Shown here: piece after piece, positions 9,354 to 16,085 of the stretch
Layout: each line of letters starts with the position of its first letter
Numbering within the stretch: the stretch's first letter is position 1
NCBI GenBank assembly: GCA_038232935.1
Contig: JBBSMX010000097.1
Span: 1-16,085 of the forward strand
From: JBBSMX01 sp038232935
GTDB taxonomy: Bacteria > Bacteroidota > Rhodothermia > Rhodothermales > JANQRZ01
Reading direction: 5' to 3'
DNA: 16,085 bases
Made by a program: the position numbers and the translations under genes
The notes under the pieces: generated by a model
Seen by the model: only the letters and a program-made list of their open reading frames with translations
Databases searched by the model: none
Told to the model about the DNA's origin: nothing

Positions 9354-9491
9354 GAAATAGACCTTAGCATGTCGGAGTCGTGGGGGTGCGGGCGAGCGTG
9401 CCGCGCGGCCTTTCTCGAAAGCCCAAAACCATGCCAACCGCCGGGCGTGACAAAGTGGCGGGTTGCGCGCTCGCTCTGCCTCCGCCGTTCG

Positions 9492-10985
9492 CTACTCGCC
9501 GAGCAAGCGGTGGATCGTCGCGTCGAGGGCGTCGATCTGGAAGGGCTTGCGGACGACGACGTCCACGTGCTTGGACTGGTCCTCAGCGTCGGTGTGGCCG
9601 GTGAGGAGGATGATGCAGAGGTGGGGGTGGTGCTGGCGGATGCGGTACGCGAGCTCGCTCCCGCTCATCCCCGGCATCCCGAGGTCTGTCACGATGAGGT
9701 CGAAGGGATGGTCCGCGAGCTTGTTCAGCGCCTCGACCCCGCCGCTGGCTTCCTCGACGGCGTGGCCGCGGAGGCGGAGCAGCTTGGCCGTCACATTGCG
9801 GACCATGGGCTCGTCGTCCACCACGAGGAGGAGGTACCGCTCCGTCCGGTCCGAGGCCACGGGCGGTGGCTCTGGCTCTTCGATCTCCGTCAGGGATGTC
9901 GATTCGGCTTCGGCCGGTAGGGGCGATTCGGCGAGCGCGCCTATGGGGAAGCGCAGGAGGAAGCGGGTGCCTTTGCCCGGCTCGCTTTGCACTTCGATCG
10001 TGCCGTCGTGCTCGCGCACGATCCCGTATGACACCGGCAGGCCCATCCCTGTCCCGTTCTCGCCCTTCGTCGTGAAGAGCGGCTCGAAGATGCGCTGCCT
10101 GGTCGCCGCGGGCATGCCTATCCCGGAGTCCTCCACCTCAGCAATGACGCCGAGTGTGTCGCTGGAGGTGGAGAGGGTGAGCGTGCCACCCTGCGGCATT
10201 GCTTGCACGGCGTTCAGGATCAGGTTGACGAAGACCTCGCGCAGTTCGGACTCGACGCCCAAGATGGGGGGGACGGGGGCCAGCTTCTTGTCGAGTTGGA
10301 TAGCGATGCCCTGGCGGCGCGGCTCGTTGTACCAGTACGGCCGGGTCAGCGAGGCCACCTCGTCCACGAGTCCGGCCAGGTCGATCTGCTCGAAGCGTTG
10401 CTTGTTCTCGTGGCGGATGTAGCGCTGGATCTTCCGGACGAGGGCAGCGCCGTCCAGCGCAGCCCGCCGGATGGTGAGGAGCTGGCCCTCGAAGCTGGCT
10501 TCGTCGCGAGCGTCCGTCATCAGCTCGACGTGGCCGAGGATGCTCGTGAGCAGGTTGTTGAAGTCGTGCGCGATGCCCATCGCCATCTGCCCGAGCATCT
10601 CCATCCGCCGCCGCTTCGTCTGGTCCATCGCCCAGCGTTTGGGCTCCTGCAAGACCTCCCCAGTGATCACGACGGGGCACGCGCCGATGTCGGCATCGGG
10701 CAGGTGCACCGGGATGAAGTTGAGCAGGACCGGGGCCGGGAGCTCTTCGTCGCGCCGAGCGACGAGGAACACCTGGTGGGTGACCATCGACCCCGCTCCG
10801 GCCTCGGCTAGGTACTCGCTGGCGAAGCGCCGGTCCTCCGGCGTGAGACCCTCCCAAAGGTGGCCCCGGCCGAGTATGGCGTCCCAGGCTGCGTTGGAGC
10901 CGAGTCGTTGGCCGTCGGCGGTGGCGGTGGCGGCGAGCAGTTCCGGAGCCAACAGAGAGAGAACGTCGGTAGGGCTGGGTTCCAT
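9492..10985 (-). CDS. Soluble hybrid histidine kinase with C-terminal receiver domain
   Basis: A 497-residue sensor kinase without any membrane helix, so it reads a cytosolic signal. The N-terminal 115 residues look like a degenerate PAS-type sensor region. The phospho-acceptor His140 lies in the H-box GIAHDFNNLLTSILGH, a pattern of the NtrB-like/HisKA group. The ATPase shows the N-box NLILNAVQAM (Asn258), G1 DSGIG at 286-290 and G2 GTGMGL at 311-316. After a Pro/Glu-rich linker a receiver domain runs from about 384 to 497, with the acidic pair Asp390/Asp391, phospho-acceptor Asp434, Thr462 and Lys480. There is no HPt domain and no output domain. No response regulator is adjacent, so the partner must be encoded elsewhere. 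The start is the ATG at 10985. It lies upstream of lon on the same strand, but the 138-base gap argues for separate transcription. Confidence 0.9.
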   Translation of the reverse strand: MEPSPTDVLSLLAPELLAATATADGQRLGSNAAWDAILGRGHLWEGLTPEDRRFASEYLAEAGAGSMVTHQVFLVARRDEELPAPVLLNFIPVHLPDADIGACPVVITGEVLQEPKRWAMDQTKRRRMEMLGQMAMGIAHDFNNLLTSILGHVELMTDARDEASFEGQLLTIRRAALDGAALVRKIQRYIRHENKQRFEQIDLAGLVDEVASLTRPYWYNEPRRQGIAIQLDKKLAPVPPILGVESELREVFVNLILNAVQAMPQGGTLTLSTSSDTLGVIAEVEDSGIGMPAATRQRIFEPLFTTKGENGTGMGLPVSYGIVREHDGTIEVQSEPGKGTRFLLRFPIGALAESPLPAEAESTSLTEIEEPEPPPVASDRTERYLLLVVDDEPMVRNVTAKLLRLRGHAVEEASGGVEALNKLADHPFDLIVTDLGMPGMSGSELAYRIRQHHPHLCIILLTGHTDAEDQSKHVDVVVRKPFQIDALDATIHRLLGE

Positions 10986-11248
10986 GGGAACGAGATCGGA
11001 TGGCCTCTATCGGTCGAGGCCGTTGCACCGCGCGGGTGCGGAAGCACGGGCGACACGACGGACTAGGATAGCAGATAGGCGGGCTCGGACGCAAGAGGGG
11101 AGCGGAACTGTACGCGCGTCATCGTCGCGTACGCCGTCAAGTCGTAGCGAATCCGCTGGCCGTGCTCCCCTTTTCTCCGATCCGCCCCTACCTTTGGAGT
11201 CCGTCGCCCTCCGATTCTCGACCCCCGACCCTTGACCCTCGACTCCTT
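10986..11248. promoter_or_regulatory. Divergent intergenic region with a TACCTTTG box
   Basis: The 263 bases between the kinase (minus) and cystathionine beta-synthase (plus) contain no gene. For the plus gene, TACCTTTG at 11189-11196 matches the Bacteroidota -7 consensus exactly and lies 52 bases before the ATG at 11249. On the minus strand a weak TTGC / TATCCTAG pair near 11065-11095 could serve the kinase. No riboswitch-like structure was recognised. Confidence 0.45.
11189..11196 (+). promoter_or_regulatory. Exact TAnnTTTG -7 box upstream of cystathionine beta-synthase
   Basis: TACCTTTG matches the -7 consensus of Bacteroidota promoters at every fixed position and lies 52 bases before the ATG. 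No TTG lies at the expected -33 distance; a CTTTTC run is nearby instead. Confidence 0.45.
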
Positions 11249-12658
11249 ATGTGGCACGAGAACATCCTCGGCAGCATCGGCGATACGCCGCTCGTGAAGC
11301 TGGGCCGGATCCCGGCCGGGCTCCCCTGCACCGTGCTGGCGAAGGTCGAGTTCTTCAACCCCGGCGGCTCCGTCAAGGACCGCATCGGGATTGCGATGAT
11401 CGAGGACGCGGAAGCGAAGGGGCTGCTCAAGCCCGGCGGCACCATCATCGAGGGGACGAGCGGCAACACGGGCGCGGGCCTCGCCATCGCCGCCATCGCG
11501 AAGGGCTACAAGTGCATCTTCACGACGACCGACAAGCAGAGCCAGGAGAAGACCGACGTGCTCCGCGCCTTCGGCGCCGAGGTCATCGTCTGCCCGACGG
11601 CTGTCGCCCCGGACGACCCGCGCTCGTACTACTCCGTGGCGAAGCGGCTCTCCGAAGAGGTCCCCAACTCGTTCTACCCGAACCAGTACGACCACCCCGC
11701 CAACACCGAGGCCCACTACCGCACGAGCGGTCCCGAACTGTGGGAGCAGACGGAGGGCCGCATCACGCACTACTTCGCCGGGGCCGGCACCGGCGGCACG
11801 ATCTCCGGCACCACGAAGTACCTCAAAGAGCACAACCCTGAGCTGAAGACGGTCGGCGTGGATCCCTATGGCTCGGTCTACTACACCTACTTCCACACCG
11901 GTGTCTTCGAGGACTCCGAGATCTACCCCTACTTCACCGAGGGCGTCGGCGAGGACATCCTCGCGGGCAACATGGACTTCTCGCTCGTGGACGACTTCGT
12001 GCGGGTCACCGACAAAGAGGCGATGCAGATGACGCGGCGGCTCGCGCGCGAGGAGGGCCTCTTCGTCGGGCAGAGTTGCGGGATGGTGGTGGCCGGGATG
12101 ATGCAGTGGCTCCGGGCACACCGCGACGAGCTGAGCGAGGACGACGTGGTGGTCGTGCTGCTCCCGGACTCCGGCTTCCGCTACCTCTCGAAGACGTACA
12201 ACGACGAGTGGATGCGCCGTCACGGCTTCCTCGACGAGCCCACCGTGGTGACCGTCGCCTCGATCCTGCACGGGCGCAACGGCGAGCGCGGCATCGTCGC
12301 CCTCGCCCCCGAGGACACCCTCGCCGAGACCATCGGCGTGATGGTGCAGCACGGGATCAGCCAGGTGCCGGTGATGGAAGACGGGAAGGTAGTCGGGAGC
12401 CTGACCGAGCGGCGGATCCTGAACCTCCTCATCGAGGAGCCGGAGGCGCGCGACCGCGCCGTGCGCGAGGTGATGGGGGACCCGCTGCCGATCCTGCCCA
12501 TGCATGCCACGCTCGAAGAACTCTCCGAGCACCTCGATGCGCAGACCGGCGCCGTGCTCGTCCACGCCCCCGACGACGACCACTACGACATCATCACGCG
12601 GTCCGACCTCATCTCGGCACTCGCCGAGGCCGGCCGCGCCCACAAGAGAACCCGATGA
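11249..12658 (+). CDS. Cystathionine beta-synthase (PLP enzyme with two CBS domains)
   Basis: Condenses serine (or a related substrate) with homocysteine to give cystathionine. The 469-residue protein belongs to the fold-type II PLP family: the PLP-binding Lys43 lies in GGSVKDRI, the asparagine loop GTSGNTG at 69-75, the phosphate-binding GAGTGGT around 178-184, and PDSG at 306-309. A C-terminal pair of CBS domains follows (about 345-395 and 405-460), a likely regulatory module that binds adenosyl ligands in eukaryotic homologues. The segment TDKQSQEKTDVLRAFGAEV resembles the equivalent region of cystathionine beta-synthase more than O-acetylserine sulfhydrylase, so I prefer that name. Cysteine synthase activity remains possible. 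There is no N-terminal haem-binding region as in the human enzyme. I chose the ATG at 11249, where homology begins. Its stop overlaps the DUF3467 start (ATGA). Confidence 0.85.
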   Translation: MWHENILGSIGDTPLVKLGRIPAGLPCTVLAKVEFFNPGGSVKDRIGIAMIEDAEAKGLLKPGGTIIEGTSGNTGAGLAIAAIAKGYKCIFTTTDKQSQEKTDVLRAFGAEVIVCPTAVAPDDPRSYYSVAKRLSEEVPNSFYPNQYDHPANTEAHYRTSGPELWEQTEGRITHYFAGAGTGGTISGTTKYLKEHNPELKTVGVDPYGSVYYTYFHTGVFEDSEIYPYFTEGVGEDILAGNMDFSLVDDFVRVTDKEAMQMTRRLAREEGLFVGQSCGMVVAGMMQWLRAHRDELSEDDVVVVLLPDSGFRYLSKTYNDEWMRRHGFLDEPTVVTVASILHGRNGERGIVALAPEDTLAETIGVMVQHGISQVPVMEDGKVVGSLTERRILNLLIEEPEARDRAVREVMGDPLPILPMHATLEELSEHLDAQTGAVLVHAPDDDHYDIITRSDLISALAEAGRAHKRTR

Positions 12659-12984
12659 GCCAGGACTCCGAAACCCCGAAGAAAGAGCAGCCGCCCCAAC
12701 TCAACATCGAACTGAGCGAGGACGTCGCCGAGGGGACTTACTCGAACCTCGTGATGATCGCCCACTCGCCGGAGGAGTTCATCCTCGACTTCATCCGCGT
12801 GATGCCGGGCGTGCCGAAGGCGCGCGTGAAGAGCCGGATCGTGGTGACGCCGCAGCACGCGAAGCGGCTGCTCGGCGCGCTCGAAGAGAACATCTCGCGC
12901 TACGAGGCCAGCTTCGGCCCGATCGGCGAGGGCGGCGGCGCGCAGCCGAAGTTCTCGTTCAACATTCCTGGCGGCGAGGCGTAG
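12655..12984 (+). CDS. DUF3467 family protein
   Basis: A 109-residue protein of the DUF3467 family, recognisable by a short acidic start, then the pattern YSNLVMIAHSPEEFILDFI, then a conserved RIVVTPQHAKRLLGALEEN segment and a Gly-rich tail with FNIPGGEA. The family occurs widely in bacteria and has no established function. No catalytic residues are apparent and there is no signal peptide. Its ATG overlaps the stop of cystathionine beta-synthase, so translation is coupled. Its last 26 bases overlap the convergent membrane-protein gene. A small hairpin, GAGGCG-TAG-CGCCTC (12976-12990), places the stop codon in its loop. Confidence 0.9.
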   Translation: MSQDSETPKKEQPPQLNIELSEDVAEGTYSNLVMIAHSPEEFILDFIRVMPGVPKARVKSRIVVTPQHAKRLLGALEENISRYEASFGPIGEGGGAQPKFSFNIPGGEA

Positions 12985-13570
12985 CGCCTCGCGATGCCCA
13001 GGAAGTGAGGAGGGCGTAGCGCTTGGCCCGCTGTGCCACGCCGCGGTGGTAGCTCCGCGCTAGCGCGAAGTAGCGCCGGCTGAAGAACCACGCGAGGTAG
13101 ACCAGCGGCAGCAGCACGAAGACGAGGTGGAGCGGCCAGTGCTCTACGAGCACCTCGTCGATGGACGTGGGCGTTTGGGGGGCGAGGCCCTGCGCCTGCC
13201 GCCACGCCTCGTAGTCGCGGTCCCGGTGCGTCGCCTCGATGGCCTCGTTCCACGCCTCCAGATCTGGCGCGTGGAGTGACACCTCCGGGTGGTACTCGCC
13301 GAAGAGCTCGCTCAGCGTCGTGTCCGGTACGACGTAGCCGTGGATCACGAACGACGCCCCCTGAAGCAGGACGATGACGACCACCGGCACAAGCACGGCA
13401 TCGCGGAGGAACGGCGTGGCGTGGTGAAGCTCGCGGCGCGTGCGGCGGGTGCTCCGCACGCCCTCGGCTCGCTGGCTATTGCGCGCCGCGAGCCGAAGCG
13501 TTGGGTACGGCAGGAGCACCGCGAGCATCGCCAGCAGCAGGAGAATCGGTCCGGCGAGGAGCCACGTCAT
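12959..13570 (-). CDS. Hypothetical membrane protein with three helices
   Basis: A 203-residue protein with three predicted membrane segments (about 3-24, 57-78 and 145-166). A basic loop rich in Arg follows the first and a hydrophilic region of about 65 residues lies between the second and third. The C-terminus is basic (ending RGATPRRQEC). No family is recognised. Start: ATG at 13570, with no Shine-Dalgarno sequence, but TACCTTTA lies about 44-51 bases upstream on the minus strand (13614-13621), one base off the -7 consensus. The 3' end overlaps the end of the DUF3467 gene tail-to-tail by 26 bases. Function is unknown. Confidence 0.75.
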   Translation of the reverse strand: MTWLLAGPILLLLAMLAVLLPYPTLRLAARNSQRAEGVRSTRRTRRELHHATPFLRDAVLVPVVVIVLLQGASFVIHGYVVPDTTLSELFGEYHPEVSLHAPDLEAWNEAIEATHRDRDYEAWRQAQGLAPQTPTSIDEVLVEHWPLHLVFVLLPLVYLAWFFSRRYFALARSYHRGVAQRAKRYALLTSWASRGATPRRQEC

Positions 13571-13613
13571 GGAGGGGGAGTCGGGCGTGCTTTACGCGTT
13601 GATGCCGTAGGAG

Positions 13614-13621
13614 TAAAGGTA
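13614..13621 (-). promoter_or_regulatory. Candidate -7 box for the three-helix membrane protein
   Basis: Minus-strand TACCTTTA differs from TAnnTTTG only at the last base and lies 44 bases upstream of the ATG at 13570. No clear TTG at the -33 distance was seen. Confidence 0.35.
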
Positions 13622-13663
13622 GGAATGCAATCCAGGAAGAGTGTCGCCCCCCGCGTGTGCTTT

Positions 13664-14044
13664 TTAAAGGCGCCCCAGCGTCCGCACGGTCCGCTCGTTC
13701 TCGATGTCGCCCGTGTTCAGCGTGCCCGCCGGCTCAAACAGGAGCAGATGCACCTCCTCCTCGGCTACCGGTCGGTGCTCGACGCCGCGCGGGATAACGA
13801 CGAACTCACCCGCGTCCAGTGTCACCGCGCCGTCGCGCAACTCGATCACGAGCCGCCCCTTGACGACGAGGAACAGCTCGTCCTCGTTCTCGTGCCGGTG
13901 CCACACGAACGGCCCCTCCAGCTTCGCCAGCTTGACGTGCTGCCCGTTCAGCTCCCCGACGATCCGGGGCGACCAGCGCTCTTCGAACCGGTCGAAGGCG
14001 TCGGCGAGGTTGACTTTCCGGATCGGGGCGTCAGGCTCCATCAT
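13664..14044 (-). CDS. Small single-domain cupin protein
   Basis: A 126-residue cupin of the Cupin_2 type. Both metal-binding motifs are present: motif 1 GPFVWHRHENEDELFLVVKG supplies His49, His51 and Glu56, and motif 2 GEFVVIPRGVEH supplies His90. A divalent metal site (often Fe, Mn or Zn) is therefore likely, on a single beta-barrel. The substrate cannot be read from the sequence; such proteins include isomerases, dioxygenases and sugar-binding sensors. The frame starts with two adjacent ATGs (14044 and 14041), so the true start is ambiguous by one codon. A TACCTTTG box on the minus strand (14149-14156) probably drives it, 105 bases upstream. It is separate from the membrane protein downstream (93-base gap). 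Confidence 0.88.
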   Translation of the reverse strand: MMEPDAPIRKVNLADAFDRFEERWSPRIVGELNGQHVKLAKLEGPFVWHRHENEDELFLVVKGRLVIELRDGAVTLDAGEFVVIPRGVEHRPVAEEEVHLLLFEPAGTLNTGDIENERTVRTLGRL

Positions 14045-14148
14045 CTCTCGTCTCGGTGGCCGATCCTATCCCAGACGAGGTGCAGGACAAAAAGGGGAGG
14101 GTGTGGGGGGAGAACGGCATGAGCACGCGGGTGGATTGGAGCGACAGC

Positions 14149-14156
14149 CAAAGGTA
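14149..14156 (-). promoter_or_regulatory. Exact TAnnTTTG -7 box with TTG upstream, for the cupin gene
   Basis: Minus-strand TACCTTTG matches the -7 consensus exactly. About 20 bases further upstream on that strand lies TTG (in GGTTGGAGCG), the spacing expected for a Bacteroidota -33 element. It lies 105 bases before the cupin start and is the best promoter candidate in the window. Confidence 0.5.
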
Positions 14157-14198
14157 GGCGGCAGCAGCCTGCGCTCCAACCCCAGCCTATCTTGACGC

Positions 14199-14564
14199 AT
14201 GGTGTACCGTTTCCTCGCCGACCTCGTCGTGGTTGTCCACCTCGCCTTCGTCCTGTTCGTCGTGGCGGGTGGCCTCCTCGTGCTGCGCCGGCCGCGCCTC
14301 TCGTGGCTCCACCTCCCGGCGGCGGCGTGGGGCGCGCTGATCGAGTTCGCCGGGTGGATCTGCCCGCTGACTCCGCTCGAAAACCACCTGCGACGGCTCG
14401 GCGGAGAGGCTGGCTACGCGGGTGGCTTCGTCGAGGAGTATCTGCTCGCCCTCCTCTACCCGTCGGGGCTGACGCGGATACACCAACTCGCCCTCGGCGC
14501 GCTCGTGCTCACCCTCAACCTCGCGATGTACGGCTGGCTGTGGTGGCGTCGGCGCGAGCGTTAG
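14199..14564 (+). CDS. DUF2784 family membrane protein
   Basis: A 121-residue inner-membrane protein of the DUF2784 family. The family signature is clear: ADLVVVVHLAFVLFVVAGG at the start, then a WLHLPAAAWG segment, the conserved WICPLTPLEN, the YAGGFVEEYLLALLYP stretch, and a final helix with LNLAMYGWLW. Three membrane segments are predicted (about 4-30, 36-54 and 95-116). The family has no known function. The ATG at 14199 is only five bases after TATCTTG (14188-14194), so if that is a -7 box the transcript would be nearly leaderless. The gene is divergent from the cupin gene and 36 bases upstream of the hydrolase, with no terminator between them. Confidence 0.9.
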   Translation: MVYRFLADLVVVVHLAFVLFVVAGGLLVLRRPRLSWLHLPAAAWGALIEFAGWICPLTPLENHLRRLGGEAGYAGGFVEEYLLALLYPSGLTRIHQLALGALVLTLNLAMYGWLWWRRRER

Positions 14565-14600
14565 ACTGCCCCCTTCACGAATCAACTTCGGAATAACATC

Positions 14601-15803
14601 GTGACGAACCTTGTACGAACTGCGCTCCTGTTGTTCGGGCTTACCGCGACCGTCCTCGCATGTGCTCAGCCCCCGGAGCACGCTGCCGATTCTACGCTCG
14701 CCGAGCTGCGCGACGCTGCCGAACGGTCACACAGCGATGCCCTCCTCGTCCTCCGCGACGGCGAGCCCATCGCCGAGTGGACCTTCGGCAACGAGCGTCG
14801 TCCTATCGAGTTGATGTCGGTGCTGAAGCCCGTCGTCAGCCTTGGGATCGGGCGGCTCGTCGCGCAGGGGAAGATCGACTCGCTGGACCAGCCGGTGCAC
14901 GCGTTCTATCCGGAGTGGGAGCGGGGGCCGAAGCGGGCGATCACCGTGCGTCACCTCCTCACCCACACGTCGGGGTTGCAGAACGTGCCCAATGCTGGGG
15001 TGGAGATTTACCCGAGCCCTGACGCAGTGCAACTCGCCCTGGACGCCGTACTGTCGGAGGAGCCGGGGAGCACGTTCCGTTACAACAACAAAGCTGTGAA
15101 CCTGTTGTCGGGGATCATCGAGCGGGTGTCCGGGCAGCGGATGGATCACTTCTTCGAGGATGAGTTCTTCGGTCCGATGCAGATCGAGGAGTACGTCTGG
15201 GATTACGACCCGTCGGGCATACCGTACGCGATGGCCGGCCTCGCGCTCCACGCTCGCGACCTCGCGAAGTTCGGCCGGATCGTGCTCGACGGCGGAACGT
15301 GGGAAGGGGAGCGGCTCGTGAGCGAGGCGTACATCGAGGCGATGCTGGCCCCGAGCCAGCCACAGTTCCCATTCCACGGCCTGCTCTGGTGGCGGCTTCC
15401 GAGCGAGACGCGGTTCACCCTCGACGAGGCACGCATGGCCGAACTCGCAGCAGCAGGCGTCGCCTCGGCGGACCTCGCTCCGCTTCAGCCGCTCGTCGGG
15501 CGGACGTTTACGGCGATAGCCGATGTCATCGCCGCCTTCGAAGAGGTGCTCGGGCCGGGTTGGCAGGACTTCATCGTGGAGCGGTTTCAGCGTGTCGGCG
15601 TGCCGCGCGTGTTCCAACAGGACTACGGTGGCACGATGGCGTACTACGGCGACGGCTACCTCGGGCAGACGCTCATGGTCATCCCGGAGCACCGAATCGT
15701 AGCCATGCGGCAGGTGGCGAACAGCCAGAACTATAACCCGGCGACGGACGGGTTCGATGACTTCAAAGAGTTGGTGTTGCGAGTAGCCGCCGAAGGGATC
15801 TGA
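14601..15803 (+). CDS. Serine beta-lactamase-like hydrolase, probable lipoprotein
   Basis: A 400-residue protein of the beta-lactamase/class C serine-hydrolase (penicillin-binding-protein-like) family. The N-terminus has a hydrophobic signal followed by TVLACAQ, so Cys21 is a plausible lipidation site. The nucleophile is Ser73 in SVLK with Lys76 (S-x-x-K). The second motif is Y-x-N, Tyr161-Asn-Asn163. The usual third motif KTG is replaced by GDGYLGQ around 350-356, as in many esterase-like members that lack beta-lactamase activity. An extra segment of about 70 residues (around 272-343), rich in Ala, Leu and Glu, separates the core from box 3. Substrate could be an ester, D-Ala peptide or other amide; it cannot be told from sequence. 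The start codon is GTG (14601), the only start that keeps the signal peptide. Confidence 0.85.
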   Translation: MTNLVRTALLLFGLTATVLACAQPPEHAADSTLAELRDAAERSHSDALLVLRDGEPIAEWTFGNERRPIELMSVLKPVVSLGIGRLVAQGKIDSLDQPVHAFYPEWERGPKRAITVRHLLTHTSGLQNVPNAGVEIYPSPDAVQLALDAVLSEEPGSTFRYNNKAVNLLSGIIERVSGQRMDHFFEDEFFGPMQIEEYVWDYDPSGIPYAMAGLALHARDLAKFGRIVLDGGTWEGERLVSEAYIEAMLAPSQPQFPFHGLLWWRLPSETRFTLDEARMAELAAAGVASADLAPLQPLVGRTFTAIADVIAAFEEVLGPGWQDFIVERFQRVGVPRVFQQDYGGTMAYYGDGYLGQTLMVIPEHRIVAMRQVANSQNYNPATDGFDDFKELVLRVAAEGI

Positions 15804-15908
15804 GGTCAGCGGTTCACGCGCCACACGAGCACGACGGCGAAGAGGACGTGGCGTAGGATCGCGCCGTGGGGGAGCGCGTTCAACACCCTCACGCAAACGG
15901 CGTCCTTT
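15804..15908. other. Short intergenic stretch, nothing certain seen
   Basis: These 105 bases hold no convincing gene, promoter box or hairpin. A minus-strand frame encodes about 28 residues (from a GTG near 15889, ending at the TGA complementary to 15809-15811) with a short hydrophobic run, but there is no support for calling it a gene. Confidence 0.4.
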
Positions 15909-16085
15909 ATGAACCGCGCGGACATCTACCACTCCCATCCCGGCATCCTTGGCGGGACGCCCGTGTTCACCGGCACGCGGGTCCCTGTGGACTCGCTCGT
16001 CCATCATCTCCGCGCCGGGGTTACGCTACAGGCGTTCCTCGACGACTTCCCGAGCGTCGGGCGCGAGCAGGCCGAGGCGTTTCTC
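15909..16085 (+). CDS. DUF433 family protein, probable antitoxin (cut by window end)
   Basis: The first 59 residues of a DUF433 protein, open at the window edge. The family signature is seen in HPGILGGTPVFTGTRVPVDS, the 'GKPvi.GTRi.V' type motif, followed by a helix and the FLDDFPSV segment that usually precedes the helix-turn-helix tail. Full members are about 75-80 residues, so roughly 15-20 are missing. DUF433 proteins are commonly the antitoxin half of a pair with a PIN-like DUF5615 toxin encoded just downstream. That partner would lie outside the window, so the toxin-antitoxin reading is inference from the family. Start: ATG at 15909, with no clear ribosome-binding site. Confidence 0.85.
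   Translation, partial: MNRADIYHSHPGILGGTPVFTGTRVPVDSLVHHLRAGVTLQAFLDDFPSVGREQAEAFL

Noticed and set aside
11063..12643. A 526-codon minus-strand frame opposite cystathionine beta-synthase
   Set aside because: Shadow of the real plus-strand gene; no recognisable domain, and it extends through a real intergenic region.
13056..13067. 12-bp perfect palindrome CGCGCTAGCGCG in the membrane-protein gene
   Set aside because: It is short, GC-rich and inside a coding region; such palindromes arise readily at this composition.
14132..14180. Inverted repeat TTGGAGCG ... CGCTCCAA between the cupin and DUF2784 genes
   Set aside because: The arms are only 8 bases and widely spaced, and the region is better explained by the TACCTTTG promoter for the cupin gene.
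15809..15891. Minus-strand mini-ORF with a hydrophobic stretch before the DUF433 gene
   Set aside because: About 28 codons only, with no ribosome-binding site, homology or promoter; too little to call a gene or a remnant.

Overview
The window is GC-rich, dense in genes, and reads like ordinary chromosome from a high-GC member of the Bacteroidota, most likely the Rhodothermia (Rhodothermus/Salinibacter/Rubricoccus-type bacteria). Four things point there: a zinc-finger-free TopA ending in GxYGPYV repeats, little Shine-Dalgarno signal before most starts, several TAnnTTTG-like boxes (the Bacteroidota -7 element) upstream of genes, and the mix of Lon, cystathionine beta-synthase, DUF3467 and DUF2784 genes. 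The lineage is an inference from family resemblance; no search was run.

Layout. Bases 1-134 hold the tail of an IS982-like transposase and a plausible IS terminal repeat. It is followed directly by the C-terminal remnant of a DUF805-like membrane protein (to 285), so the IS appears to have disrupted that gene. Bases 286-531 are non-coding and lead into topA (532-3102) and a four-helix membrane protein (3151-3753). On the minus strand lies rsgA (3886-4848), divergent from two translationally coupled small proteins of unknown function (4966-5507). A strong 15-bp hairpin separates these from a minus-strand secreted SH3/Cys-rich protein (5595-6593). Next, all on the minus strand, are a 234-bp intergenic region with two long hairpins, lon (6828-9353) and a soluble hybrid histidine kinase (9492-10985). 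On the plus strand follow cystathionine beta-synthase and a coupled DUF3467 protein (11249-12984), whose end overlaps a convergent minus-strand membrane protein (12959-13570). Then come a minus-strand cupin (13664-14044), DUF2784 (14199-14564), a serine-hydrolase lipoprotein (14601-15803) and a DUF433 gene cut by the window end (15909-16085).

Functionally this is mostly housekeeping: DNA topology (TopA), 30S ribosome maturation (RsgA), protein quality control (Lon) and sulfur amino-acid metabolism (CBS), mixed with lineage-specific small and membrane proteins. I see no defence island, prophage, CRISPR array, tRNA or rRNA. I do not see a convincing new multi-gene system. The items most worth a second look are the IS-disrupted DUF805 gene, the perfect hairpins around and inside the SH3 gene, the TGTACA repeats, the coupled unknown small-protein pair, and the CBS-DUF3467 coupling.
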